Source: a candidate division WWE3 bacterium RIFOXYC2_FULL_42_13
Lineage (GTDB): Bacteria; Patescibacteriota; WWE3; UBA101185; UBA10185
Assembly (NCBI GenBank): GCA_001773255.1
Contig: MEWF01000011.1
Span: forward strand, 65,505-77,535
Length of the DNA stretch: 12,031 bases
Direction of reading: 5' to 3'
A program made the position numbers and the translations under genes. Under the pieces are notes generated by a model, which saw nothing but the letters and a program-made list of their open reading frames with translations, did no database searches and had not been told where the DNA came from. How positions within the stretch are numbered: the first letter of the stretch is position 1; each line of letters begins with the position of its first letter. Shown one piece after another: positions 6,254-12,031 of this stretch.

Positions 6254-7133
6254 AAGTTGGTCAATTTTCATGTCTAATGTAAAGAAGGAGAAGTTGCTGA
6301 GCGTTTCAAATATTTTGATAATGACAATCACTTTCGTTTTGCTCGGACTTTTGATAAATATCGTCGTATTTTCACAGACCGCGTTGAGATATCTTGAGGA
6401 TCAGGCTCAGGTTACGGTGTTTTTCAAAGATGATTTTACCGAAGACAAAATCTCAGCAATGAAGGATGGTTTGTCTAAGGACAAAAGAGTCTCTGCTTTG
6501 GTGTATGTGTCGAAAGAAGATGCGCTGAGAATTTTTAGAGAAATAAATAAAGACGAACCAGTACTACTTGAGTCCGTTTCGGCCAGCATACTTCCGGCTA
6601 GTTTAGAAGTGCGGGCAGGAAATATTTCCAACTTGAAACCCTTGGCTGAAGAATTAAAGGTCGTTGATGGAGTGGAGGAGGTCAGATACTTTGAGGACGT
6701 GGTGTCCCGCTTCAAATTCTGGAGCACGATCGTTTACATTGTCGGAACGTTGCTGGTCCTGATATTTTTGGTGGTTTCCTACTCAGTGGTCATAGCCGCC
6801 TTGAGAACAACAATAAACTCCAAGGGCGTCGAGTTCGAGATAATGAAAATTGTGGGAGCATCCGATGATTATGTTAAACTGCCTCTTATTCATCAGGGAG
6901 TATTTTTCGGTTTATTTTCATCCTTTATTGCTTCGGTAATAATGATATTACTGGGAGTCGGGGTTACACTTGCTAACATATTTCCCAAAGGCCTGGGTCT
7001 TGGTTTTCTACCGGGTATTTTTATGCCGCCGTGGATTTTTTCAATAATCCTCACCTTTATCTTGCTTCTGTCAGGTTTCCTTTTGGGTTACCTGGGAAGC
7101 TCGGCGGCGATAAAGAAATACCTGAATTACTAG
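6246..7133 (+). CDS. ftsX: Cell division protein FtsX (permease-like)
   Basis: Membrane partner of FtsE, which passes ATP-driven movement to an outside hydrolase. It has 295 residues, with four predicted membrane segments (about 22-44, 160-186, 215-245, 262-285). A large outside domain between the first two contains VTVFFKDDF, a KEDALRIF segment and LPASLEVR, all typical of the FtsX extracellular domain that docks the coiled coil of EnvC or PcsB. The cytoplasmic EIMKIVGAS (198-206) is the usual FtsX coupling segment. The start is GTG at 6246, eight bases after a perfect AGGGAGG; the next ATG (6270) lacks such a site. It is followed five bases after its stop by the M23 peptidase gene. Confidence 0.95.
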   Translation: MPKSWSIFMSNVKKEKLLSVSNILIMTITFVLLGLLINIVVFSQTALRYLEDQAQVTVFFKDDFTEDKISAMKDGLSKDKRVSALVYVSKEDALRIFREINKDEPVLLESVSASILPASLEVRAGNISNLKPLAEELKVVDGVEEVRYFEDVVSRFKFWSTIVYIVGTLLVLIFLVVSYSVVIAALRTTINSKGVEFEIMKIVGASDDYVKLPLIHQGVFFGLFSSFIASVIMILLGVGVTLANIFPKGLGLGFLPGIFMPPWIFSIILTFILLLSGFLLGYLGSSAAIKKYLNY

Positions 7134-7138
7134 TCGCT

Positions 7139-8377
7139 ATGTTTAATAAAAAGGCGCTTCTATGGGTTTTACCCTTAATATTTTTTCTGATCCCTATAGT
7201 GACAGTATTGGGTCAGGACACCGTAAATAAGGATGAAGTTGAAGAGTTGGAAGAAAAGATAGAGAAATATGAGGCGAAGATAAACGATTTGCAGGGTAGA
7301 GCGAAGACCCTGGCCAACGAAATAGAGTACATGAACAGTCAGATCAGTCTCACGGAATTGAAGATCCAAAACTCCGTTGCAAAAATATCCAAAACTGAAA
7401 AAGAGATACAAAAACTGGCGGGAGACATCGAAGATTTGAAAGCGCGGATATTGAAATTGGAAAAATCGATCGATTACCAAAAAGATGTTTTGTCGGCAAG
7501 AATAAGGGAAAGGTATAAGTCTCGGGATGAGAACACCATGGTTGTCTTGTTCGGCTCAGTAACACTGGAAACCATGGTTCAAAAAGTAGAATATCTCAAG
7601 GCAATGGAAAGGTATGACAACAAACTTTTAGTGGAAATGGGCGACACTAAAACCAGATACGACATGCAGAAAAACTTGTTTGAGCAGAAGAAAGATGAGG
7701 AGGAAAAACTTAAGACACAGTTGTTGAACGAGAAAGCCAACCTGGATACATACAAAGGTAATTTGGTGGGTCAGCAGGAGGAGAAAAAAAGATTACTGGA
7801 AGTTACGCAGAACGATGAAACTAAATATCAGAATCTCTTGGCAGAGGCTCAACGTGAGTTGAATCAGATTGTCGGTGCCGCCGGCGCTTTGGTGAATACG
7901 GAATCCCGATCGGTTAAAAAAGGTGAAAGGATAGGTATACAAGGTAATACCGGGTATTCGTTCGGAGCCCACTTGCACTTCGGTGTTTATAGGTATTCAT
8001 CTTTAGAGGAAATAAACGGTTGGAACTGGTACTACTCAGAATATGTTGATCCGTTGAAGAAACTAGAGAGCAAGACCGTATATTGGAATACCGGATGCGA
8101 GTCTGCAGGAAACAGAAAGGTCGGGAAAGGTGACTGGGAATGGCCTATGTCCAATCCAACGGTTTCCCAGGGATTTGGGGTTACATGCTGGTCGTCGTCG
8201 CTGTACGGAGGCAAACCCCATCCTGCCCTCGATATGTACGGACCGTCCAATTCTTCCGTATACGCAGTGGATGACGGGGATGCTTATTTTTGCAGGAACT
8301 GTCTCGGAGACGGCGGGAACGGTGTTTTCATTTTCCATGACGATGACTATATGACGGTATACTGGCACCTAAAGTAG
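7139..8377 (+). CDS. EnvC/PcsB-like coiled-coil peptidoglycan hydrolase with a circularly permuted M23 domain
   Basis: Probable FtsEX-driven wall hydrolase of 412 residues: signal peptide (about 1-25), long coiled coil (about 31-245), then an M23 (LytM) metallopeptidase. Midway in the coil, RERYKSRDENTMVVLFGSVT...MVQKVEYL matches the hairpin tip of PcsB/EnvC coiled coils. The peptidase is rearranged. VKKGERIGIQGNTG (from 259), GAHLHF (His278, His280) and VDPLKKL, normally at the domain's end, come first. A short linker follows, then WEWPMSNPTVSQGFG (from 333), HPALD (His361, Asp365), the YAVDDGDAYF strand, and finally YWHLK (His410) at the stop. All metal and catalytic residues are kept. Outside Cys residues (CRNC and others) may form disulfides. 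ATG 7139 is chosen over the in-frame 7031 because it opens a clean signal peptide just after the ftsX stop; no strong ribosome site is seen, so coupling to ftsX is likely. Confidence 0.9.
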   Translation: MFNKKALLWVLPLIFFLIPIVTVLGQDTVNKDEVEELEEKIEKYEAKINDLQGRAKTLANEIEYMNSQISLTELKIQNSVAKISKTEKEIQKLAGDIEDLKARILKLEKSIDYQKDVLSARIRERYKSRDENTMVVLFGSVTLETMVQKVEYLKAMERYDNKLLVEMGDTKTRYDMQKNLFEQKKDEEEKLKTQLLNEKANLDTYKGNLVGQQEEKKRLLEVTQNDETKYQNLLAEAQRELNQIVGAAGALVNTESRSVKKGERIGIQGNTGYSFGAHLHFGVYRYSSLEEINGWNWYYSEYVDPLKKLESKTVYWNTGCESAGNRKVGKGDWEWPMSNPTVSQGFGVTCWSSSLYGGKPHPALDMYGPSNSSVYAVDDGDAYFCRNCLGDGGNGVFIFHDDDYMTVYWHLK

Positions 8378-8427
8378 CTTTTTTCTATTTTGTTCAGATA
8401 TCTACCCCACCTTTTTGCACCCATAAC

Positions 8428-9015
8428 GTGCATATTGTCTCTGTGAGAATCCTAAGTTTTTTAATAATGGTGTTTGTATTGTCTCTGTTAACTAACAAGA
8501 CCGGCGCGGACTCAATATATTCCGGGCACTGTATATACCCCGGAGGTACATTTAAGATCGACCTTTCAGGCGGCTTTCCTAAAAATAATAATTACCAGGT
8601 AGCAGTGAAAAATGAACATTCCAGAGTAGAATTTTACGACGCTTTGAAGGAGAACGCTCCGGCTTTAATACCGAATTTTGCCGGCAGATTTCCGTTGTCC
8701 AAACTTAATTATGTAAAAGTAACCGCCATCAGTGGGTCTTATTTAAATTTGAACTTTGATATATACGACGAAACGGGCAACCTTATTTCCACAATAGACT
8801 CCGGCGGAATATGCAACCTTGAGTGGTTCCGGGAAAAACACGGAAACTTCGGTCGTTTTTTTCGTGAAAAAGAACCTGTAGGGATTGAAGAAGTTCCGGT
8901 TTCGGTCAACTCCCAAGGAAAAGGGAAATACACAAAAACTGCTCTGTTCTCTCTGATTTGTTTTGCTCTGGGCGGGATTATGGGTTTCAGGACGCCAAAA
9001 ATGATAGAATACTGA
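8428..9015 (+). CDS. Exported protein with N-terminal signal and C-terminal membrane anchor, function unknown
   Basis: I do not recognise this family. The hydrophobic N-terminus (RILSFLIMVFVLSLL, then NKTGADS) looks like a signal peptide. The outside body is beta-rich (TFKIDLSGGF, YQVAVKNE, YLNLNFDIYDETGNL) with two cysteines (GHCIYP and GGICNL) that could pair. A final TALFSLICFALGGIMGF segment is a likely C-terminal anchor. The start is unsure: GTG 8428, GTG 8443 and ATG 8467 are all in frame without a good ribosome site, and 8443 or 8467 give the cleaner signal peptide. GTG 8428 falls in a small hairpin (TGCAC at 8416-8420, GTGCA at 8428-8432). It lies 50 bases after the M23 gene and one base before the VanZ gene, so a cell-envelope role is likely. 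Confidence 0.65.
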   Translation: MHIVSVRILSFLIMVFVLSLLTNKTGADSIYSGHCIYPGGTFKIDLSGGFPKNNNYQVAVKNEHSRVEFYDALKENAPALIPNFAGRFPLSKLNYVKVTAISGSYLNLNFDIYDETGNLISTIDSGGICNLEWFREKHGNFGRFFREKEPVGIEEVPVSVNSQGKGKYTKTALFSLICFALGGIMGFRTPKMIEY

Positions 9016-9016
9016 G

Positions 9017-9400
9017 GTGCAAAAAGGTCTCAAACTCTACAAGAAATGGTTCCCGTCAGTCATGCTGATGATTATAATATCGGCTTTTTCCTCTATAAAG
9101 GGTCCTTATATCGACGCTGTGGGTTTGGGGAAAGAAAGCTATCACATAAACGCTCACTTTTTCCTTTTCGTTGCTCTGTGTATCTCTTATTACTATGCTA
9201 CGGGTAAGGTAGCTTTGTCGGTTGTTCTAACTATGATATTCGGCATATTTGACGAAATGCACCAGCTTTTCACCCCTTTCAGGAACGCAAGTTTTTTTGA
9301 TATTCAGGTAGATAGTTTAGGAGCGTTGATCGGAGGCGCTTTCTCATGGAAATTGTGGCCGCTAATACGGAACAAACCCAAAAATTCGCAGAAGAAATAG
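9017..9400 (+). CDS. VanZ-family membrane protein
   Basis: A 127-residue protein with four predicted membrane segments. The conserved VanZ stretch (PF04892) is clear: FGIFDEMHQLFTPFRN, then FFDIQVDSLGALIGG, matching the family pattern DExxQ.f.pxR..s..D...N..G...G, with Asp-Ser in place of the common Asn. VanZ is named for low-level teicoplanin resistance in enterococci; most family members have unknown functions in membrane or wall physiology, and resistance should not be assumed. It starts at GTG 9017, one base after the previous stop, with no strong ribosome site, so it is probably translated by coupling. Its last 55 bases overlap tsaE in another frame. Confidence 0.8.
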   Translation: MQKGLKLYKKWFPSVMLMIIISAFSSIKGPYIDAVGLGKESYHINAHFFLFVALCISYYYATGKVALSVVLTMIFGIFDEMHQLFTPFRNASFFDIQVDSLGALIGGAFSWKLWPLIRNKPKNSQKK

Positions 9401-9783
9401 CCGGGGTATTAAAGCCCGGTGATGTCGTAGCTCTCTACGGAGATCTGGGTGCCGGTAAAACAACTTTCGTTTCAATGGTTGCTAAGGCACTGGGATTTAC
9501 CGACAGGGTTCAGAGCCCTACCTTTGTTGTTTCAAGAATATATGGCGGGGGCAGTTCAACTTCCGGAATAAAATATATACATCATCTGGATCTTTACAGA
9601 ATGCAGGATTCCGGAGACGTTAGGGACTTGGGAATGGAGGATTATTTAAACCAACCCGATTCCGTTACCTTTATTGAATGGCCCGAAGTAGCAGAAAAGT
9701 ATCTACCGGAAAAAAGTGTACGTATATTTTTTGAAACACTGTCCGAGAACGAAAGGAAAATACATGTTCAAAATTTACATTGA
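9346..9783 (+). CDS. tsaE: tRNA t6A37 synthesis ATPase TsaE
   Basis: TsaE binds the TsaB-TsaD pair and drives cycles of t6A synthesis at A37 of ANN-reading tRNAs. The 145-residue protein shows Walker A GDLGAGKTT (32-40), the QSPTF segment (56-60), HLDLYR (80-85), and the FIEWPE motif (109-114), all standard for the family and at normal length. The start ATG lies 55 bases inside the VanZ gene, with GGAGG nine bases before it (9332-9336), which supports this start. A short tsaB follows with a 20-base overlap. tsaD and tsaC are not in the window. Confidence 0.95.
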   Translation: MEIVAANTEQTQKFAEEIAGVLKPGDVVALYGDLGAGKTTFVSMVAKALGFTDRVQSPTFVVSRIYGGGSSTSGIKYIHHLDLYRMQDSGDVRDLGMEDYLNQPDSVTFIEWPEVAEKYLPEKSVRIFFETLSENERKIHVQNLH

Positions 9784-10117
9784 TTCACGGCTAAGAAAAC
9801 AAACTACGGTGTCCCTTTTTAAAAAGTATTTTATCTTTTGGGTTAAAAAGGATAGTTTAACTTTGGAAGCAGATCCTGCCGATGCCCTTTCCGAAATATT
9901 ACTTAGAAATAATCTGGCACTAGAGCAGATAGAATTTTTTGAGACATACCCCGGTCCCGGATCCTACACGGGTTTAAAAATGGGGCATGCAGTCGTAAAC
10001 GCCCTAAATTGGGTCTACAAGGGGGTGCCTGCACTCAAACTGCCCTTACCAAAATACGGTTCGGAACCTAATATCACGCCCCCGAAAGCCAAAAAGAAAG
10101 CCGAAAAAAGAGTATAA
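9764..10117 (+). CDS. tsaB: Short TsaB-like protein (t6A37 synthesis partner)
   Basis: The recognisable core is PGPGSYTGLKMG (63-74) followed by VVNALNWVYKGVPALKL, matching the GRGPGSFTGVRIG region of TsaB, and tsaE sits just upstream. The protein has only 117 residues, about half of the E. coli protein, ending in a Lys-rich tail (KAKKKAEKRV). The missing C-terminal half is the second lobe of the ASKHA-type fold. The N-terminus (MFKIYIDSRLRKQTTVSLF) only loosely matches the usual MxILxIDTS start. It may still hold TsaD through the first lobe, or be a relic under decay. AAAGGA (9752-9757) six bases before ATG 9764 supports this start; an in-frame GTG 48 bases earlier is unlikely. Confidence 0.75.
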   Translation: MFKIYIDSRLRKQTTVSLFKKYFIFWVKKDSLTLEADPADALSEILLRNNLALEQIEFFETYPGPGSYTGLKMGHAVVNALNWVYKGVPALKLPLPKYGSEPNITPPKAKKKAEKRV

Positions 10118-10118
10118 T
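10113..10118 (+). promoter_or_regulatory. Consensus -10 box overlapping the tsaB stop
   Basis: TATAAT includes the tsaB stop codon and lies eight bases before the epimerase ATG. There is no Shine-Dalgarno before that ATG, so a transcript starting here would be leaderless or nearly so. No -35 is apparent in the A-rich stretch upstream. Confidence 0.45.
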
Positions 10119-10126
10119 TGTCCAAT

Positions 10127-11083
10127 ATGAAAATTGTTGTAACAGGAGCCGCAGGCTTTATAGGATCGCATCTTTCCGAGAGGTTAAAAGGTTTGGGTCA
10201 CAATGTTATTGGGATAGACAGTTTTAATAATTACTACACCCCCGAGCTTAAAAAATTGAATGCCACGGACCTTGAGGAAAAAGGAATTTCTATTGAGAAG
10301 AGAGATTTGGTAACGGATGATGTAAGCGGTATTTTACAAAATTCTGATGCTGTTTTTCATCTCGCCGCCCAACCGGGAATATCCACAACAACCCCATTCG
10401 AACATTATTTAAATAATAACTTCATCGCTACCCACAGATTAATTGAGGCCGTAAGGACCGCAGGGACGAAGAAGTTTATAAACATAGCCACTTCCTCAAT
10501 ATACGGCGCGCATGCTACTGAGGACGAAACTACAGCTCCAAAACCTACTTCTAACTACGGTGTCACAAAATTGGCGGCGGAACAGTTGGCACTTTCTAAC
10601 TTTAGAGATAAAGGATTTCCCGCAGTTTCAACAAGACTTTTTTCAGTTTACGGCGAAAGAGAAAGACCCGAAAAACTTTACCCAAAGTTAATCGACGCGA
10701 TCCTTAATGATAAATCTTTTCCCCTCTACGAAGGGAGTGAAGAGCATCTCCGTAGCTATACTTACGTCGGGGATATAATCGACGGGCTGGTGCTTATTCT
10801 GCAGAATTTTGATAAATGCGCGGGAGAAATATTTAATCTCGGCACCGATCAGGCTATTACAACCGGAGAAGGTATAAAAATAGTAGAAGACATTCTGGGC
10901 AAAAAGGCTGTCTTGGATATCAAACCTAAAAGATCGGGGGATCAAAAAGAGACTCATGCCAACATCGATAAAGCAAGGCGTATTTTAGGCTATAATCCAA
11001 GTACGATCCCTCAGGAAGGTCTTAAAAAAGAAGTTGATTGGTTTAAGGAGAAAATATGGAAAAAAATAGATCTATATCGCTAG
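10127..11083 (+). CDS. NAD-dependent nucleotide-sugar epimerase/dehydratase (extended SDR)
   Basis: A 318-residue extended short-chain dehydrogenase. Rossmann motif TGAAGFIGSH (6-15), acidic residue closing the second strand at Asp31, HLAAQPG (78-84), Ser123/124 in ATSSIYG, and the catalytic YxxxK at Tyr144/Lys148 (YGVTK) are all present. TRLFSVYGERERP and the SYTYVGDIIDGL substrate segment resemble UDP-glucuronate and UDP-glucose 4-epimerases. NLGTDQAITTGE and a GDQKETHANIDKARRILGY tail also fit that group. The exact sugar cannot be fixed from sequence. The start ATG 10127 opens directly into the Rossmann strand (MKIVVTG). The GT2 gene follows after 14 bases, so the pair probably serves glycan or glycolipid synthesis. 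Confidence 0.9.
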   Translation: MKIVVTGAAGFIGSHLSERLKGLGHNVIGIDSFNNYYTPELKKLNATDLEEKGISIEKRDLVTDDVSGILQNSDAVFHLAAQPGISTTTPFEHYLNNNFIATHRLIEAVRTAGTKKFINIATSSIYGAHATEDETTAPKPTSNYGVTKLAAEQLALSNFRDKGFPAVSTRLFSVYGERERPEKLYPKLIDAILNDKSFPLYEGSEEHLRSYTYVGDIIDGLVLILQNFDKCAGEIFNLGTDQAITTGEGIKIVEDILGKKAVLDIKPKRSGDQKETHANIDKARRILGYNPSTIPQEGLKKEVDWFKEKIWKKIDLYR

Positions 11084-11087
11084 GAGG
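11082..11087 (+). promoter_or_regulatory. Shine-Dalgarno deciding the glycosyltransferase start
   Basis: A perfect AGGAGG overlaps the epimerase stop codon and lies ten bases before ATG 11098. A rival in-frame ATG at 11056 has AAGGAG five bases before it, but would add 14 residues ahead of the usual VSIVIPCYNEE beginning of the family. Confidence 0.65.
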
Positions 11088-11097
11088 AGCAACTTCA

Positions 11098-12031
11098 ATG
11101 GGAAGAACCGTTTCAATTGTAATACCCTGCTACAACGAAGAAAAAAATATAAATAGGACAATTGAAGGATTGTTGGAGCTCGAAAGAGACTCAGGAGAAA
11201 ATTTTGAAATAATAGCCGTCAACGATGGAAGTAAGGATGGGACGTGGGACGTTATAAAAGAGTATTCCGAAAAATATCACAATGTCATCGGTGTAAATTT
11301 AATGGCTAATTTCGGACAAAGCGCCGCCTACATGGCAGGGTTTGATATCTCCACAGGAGACTATGTTGTAACGGTTTCGGCCGATATGGAAACACCTCTG
11401 GAAAATATTTCCAAGGTGATCAAGTATTTAGACGAAGGATATGATTTTGTAAATACACACAGGGTGGGAAGATGGGGAGCGGAAAAAGCCGGTCGTCAGG
11501 CAAAGAGCGGTCTCGCTAACAAAATAATTACAAAAATATCCGGAGTAACTATGCAGGACAGAGGCTCGGGTATGAAGGGATTCAAACGTGTTCTGGTGGA
11601 GAATTTACGCCTCTACGGAGAAATGCATCGTTTCATCCCCGACTATGTAAAAGTTTACGGAGCAAAAATGACAGAGTTCGAGGTGGAGTTCAAAGACCGG
11701 GAGTACGGAGAGTCGTATTACAAGGGTCACAAAAGAACCATCAAAGTTTTGCTGGACTTGGTCACTCTATTTTTCATGCTTTATTTCTCTACAAAGCCTT
11801 TTAAAGCAATGCCCGGAAGACTTTTCGGTTTTGCGGGAGCACTTATAGCCGGTGTTGGTGGTCTGGGCGCACTTTACCTTTTAATATTGAAACTTATGGG
11901 GGAAAGTATAGGTAATAGGCCGTTATTAACCCTCTCGGTCTTACTAATAATAGTGGGTGTTCAGTCAATGATGACAGGTATGACAGGTGAGTTGAGCATG
12001 AGGACCTATTTCGAATCTTCAGGAAGAAAGA
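11098..12031 (+). CDS. GT2 glycosyltransferase, polyprenyl-phosphate type (3' end outside window)
   Basis: The first 311 residues of a GT-A family 2 enzyme like GtrB, ArnC or dolichol-phosphate-mannose synthase, which move a sugar from a nucleotide onto a polyprenyl phosphate at the membrane. Visible are VSIVIPCYNEE (5-15), VNDGSKDGT (41-49), NFGQSAAYMAGFD, the metal-site region SADMETP (94-100) where DADLQDP is common, RGSGMKGFKR, MHRFIPDY, and FKDREYGESYYKGHKRTIKVL, the usual segment before the membrane part. Hydrophobic segments follow (LVTLFFMLYF, LFGFAGALIAGVGGLGALYLL, LLTLSVLLIIVGVQ). Ser in place of the first Asp of DAD is a mild variation. With the epimerase it suggests a surface-glycan locus continuing to the right. 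Confidence 0.92.
   Translation, partial: MGRTVSIVIPCYNEEKNINRTIEGLLELERDSGENFEIIAVNDGSKDGTWDVIKEYSEKYHNVIGVNLMANFGQSAAYMAGFDISTGDYVVTVSADMETPLENISKVIKYLDEGYDFVNTHRVGRWGAEKAGRQAKSGLANKIITKISGVTMQDRGSGMKGFKRVLVENLRLYGEMHRFIPDYVKVYGAKMTEFEVEFKDREYGESYYKGHKRTIKVLLDLVTLFFMLYFSTKPFKAMPGRLFGFAGALIAGVGGLGALYLLILKLMGESIGNRPLLTLSVLLIIVGVQSMMTGMTGELSMRTYFESSGRK

Noticed and set aside
7031..7138. Longer N-terminus for the M23 peptidase starting inside ftsX
   Set aside because: The extra 36 residues lie over ftsX membrane codons in another frame and would hide a good signal peptide that begins at ATG 7139.
8032..8368. Minus- and plus-strand small frames within the M23 domain (for example 8063-8368 and 8130-8354)
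   Set aside because: They lie entirely over the metal-binding motifs of the peptidase and show no protein character of their own.
8378..8427. T-rich stretch after the M23 stop as an intrinsic terminator
   Set aside because: CTTTTTTC follows the stop, but no G+C-rich stem precedes it.
1..12031. CRISPR array, insertion sequence, prophage or toxin-antitoxin genes
   Set aside because: No regular direct repeats, transposase motifs, terminal inverted repeats or phage genes were seen; the window is mostly housekeeping and envelope genes.
1..12031. Alternative genetic code with TGA as glycine, as in some Patescibacteria
   Set aside because: TGA ends miaB, mltG and two other genes at sensible places, and no reading frame needs TGA to be read through.

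Overview
The window looks like a piece of a small-genome bacterium of the Patescibacteria (Candidate Phyla Radiation) type. This is inferred from gene style and cannot be proven without a search. Signs for it are tightly packed operons with 4-20 base overlaps, about 43% G+C by eye, a half-length TsaB, a MiaB that ends without a TRAM domain, and a bare MltG/FtsEX/M23 division set. TGA ends several clear genes (miaB, mltG, the OB-like gene, the gene ending at 9015), so this is not a code in which TGA is read as glycine.

Layout. 1-2260 (+): the 3' end of a miaB-like radical SAM methylthiotransferase, then miaA (tRNA A37 isopentenylation) and an AI-2E/PerM-type membrane protein, overlapping one another. 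2301-3068 (-): an A+T-rich sugar-nucleotidyltransferase-like gene with altered active-site motifs, probably acquired. 3146-3472 (-): RNase P RNA (rnpB), with its own -10 box. 3473-3638: a G+C-rich stretch full of inverted repeats. 3639-4709 (+): mltG. 4703-5113 (-): a DUF151 (bifunctional nuclease-type) protein. 5155-9400 (+): a cell-division cluster made of a membrane-anchored OB-like protein, ftsE, ftsX, a coiled-coil M23 peptidase, an exported membrane-anchored protein of unknown function, and a VanZ-family protein. 9346-10117 (+): tsaE and a short tsaB (tRNA t6A37). 10127-12031 (+): an NAD-dependent sugar epimerase and a GT2 polyprenyl-phosphate glycosyltransferase cut by the window end.

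How the parts fit. FtsE and FtsX form an ABC-type complex that in studied bacteria drives a coiled-coil peptidoglycan hydrolase or hydrolase activator (EnvC, PcsB, RipC). The next gene here has exactly that layout: signal peptide, long coiled coil, LytM/M23 peptidase. With MltG it makes a wall growth and division set. MiaA/MiaB and TsaE/TsaB make the two classic A37 modifications of tRNA. The epimerase and GT2 start a surface-glycan segment.

Main discoveries. (1) The M23 domain appears circularly permuted: the block that normally closes the domain (VKKGE...HLHF...DPLKKL) comes first, and the block that normally opens it (WP...QGFG...HPALD...YWHLK) comes last and ends at the stop codon, with all zinc and catalytic residues kept. 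(2) Genes that seem to begin transcription units have a -10-like box 6-12 bases before the ATG and no Shine-Dalgarno, while most genes inside operons have strong AGGAGG-like sites, which suggests leaderless transcripts. (3) MiaB lacks TRAM, TsaB is half-length, and the RNase P RNA seems to lack the usual L15 GGU. All three concern tRNA handling.
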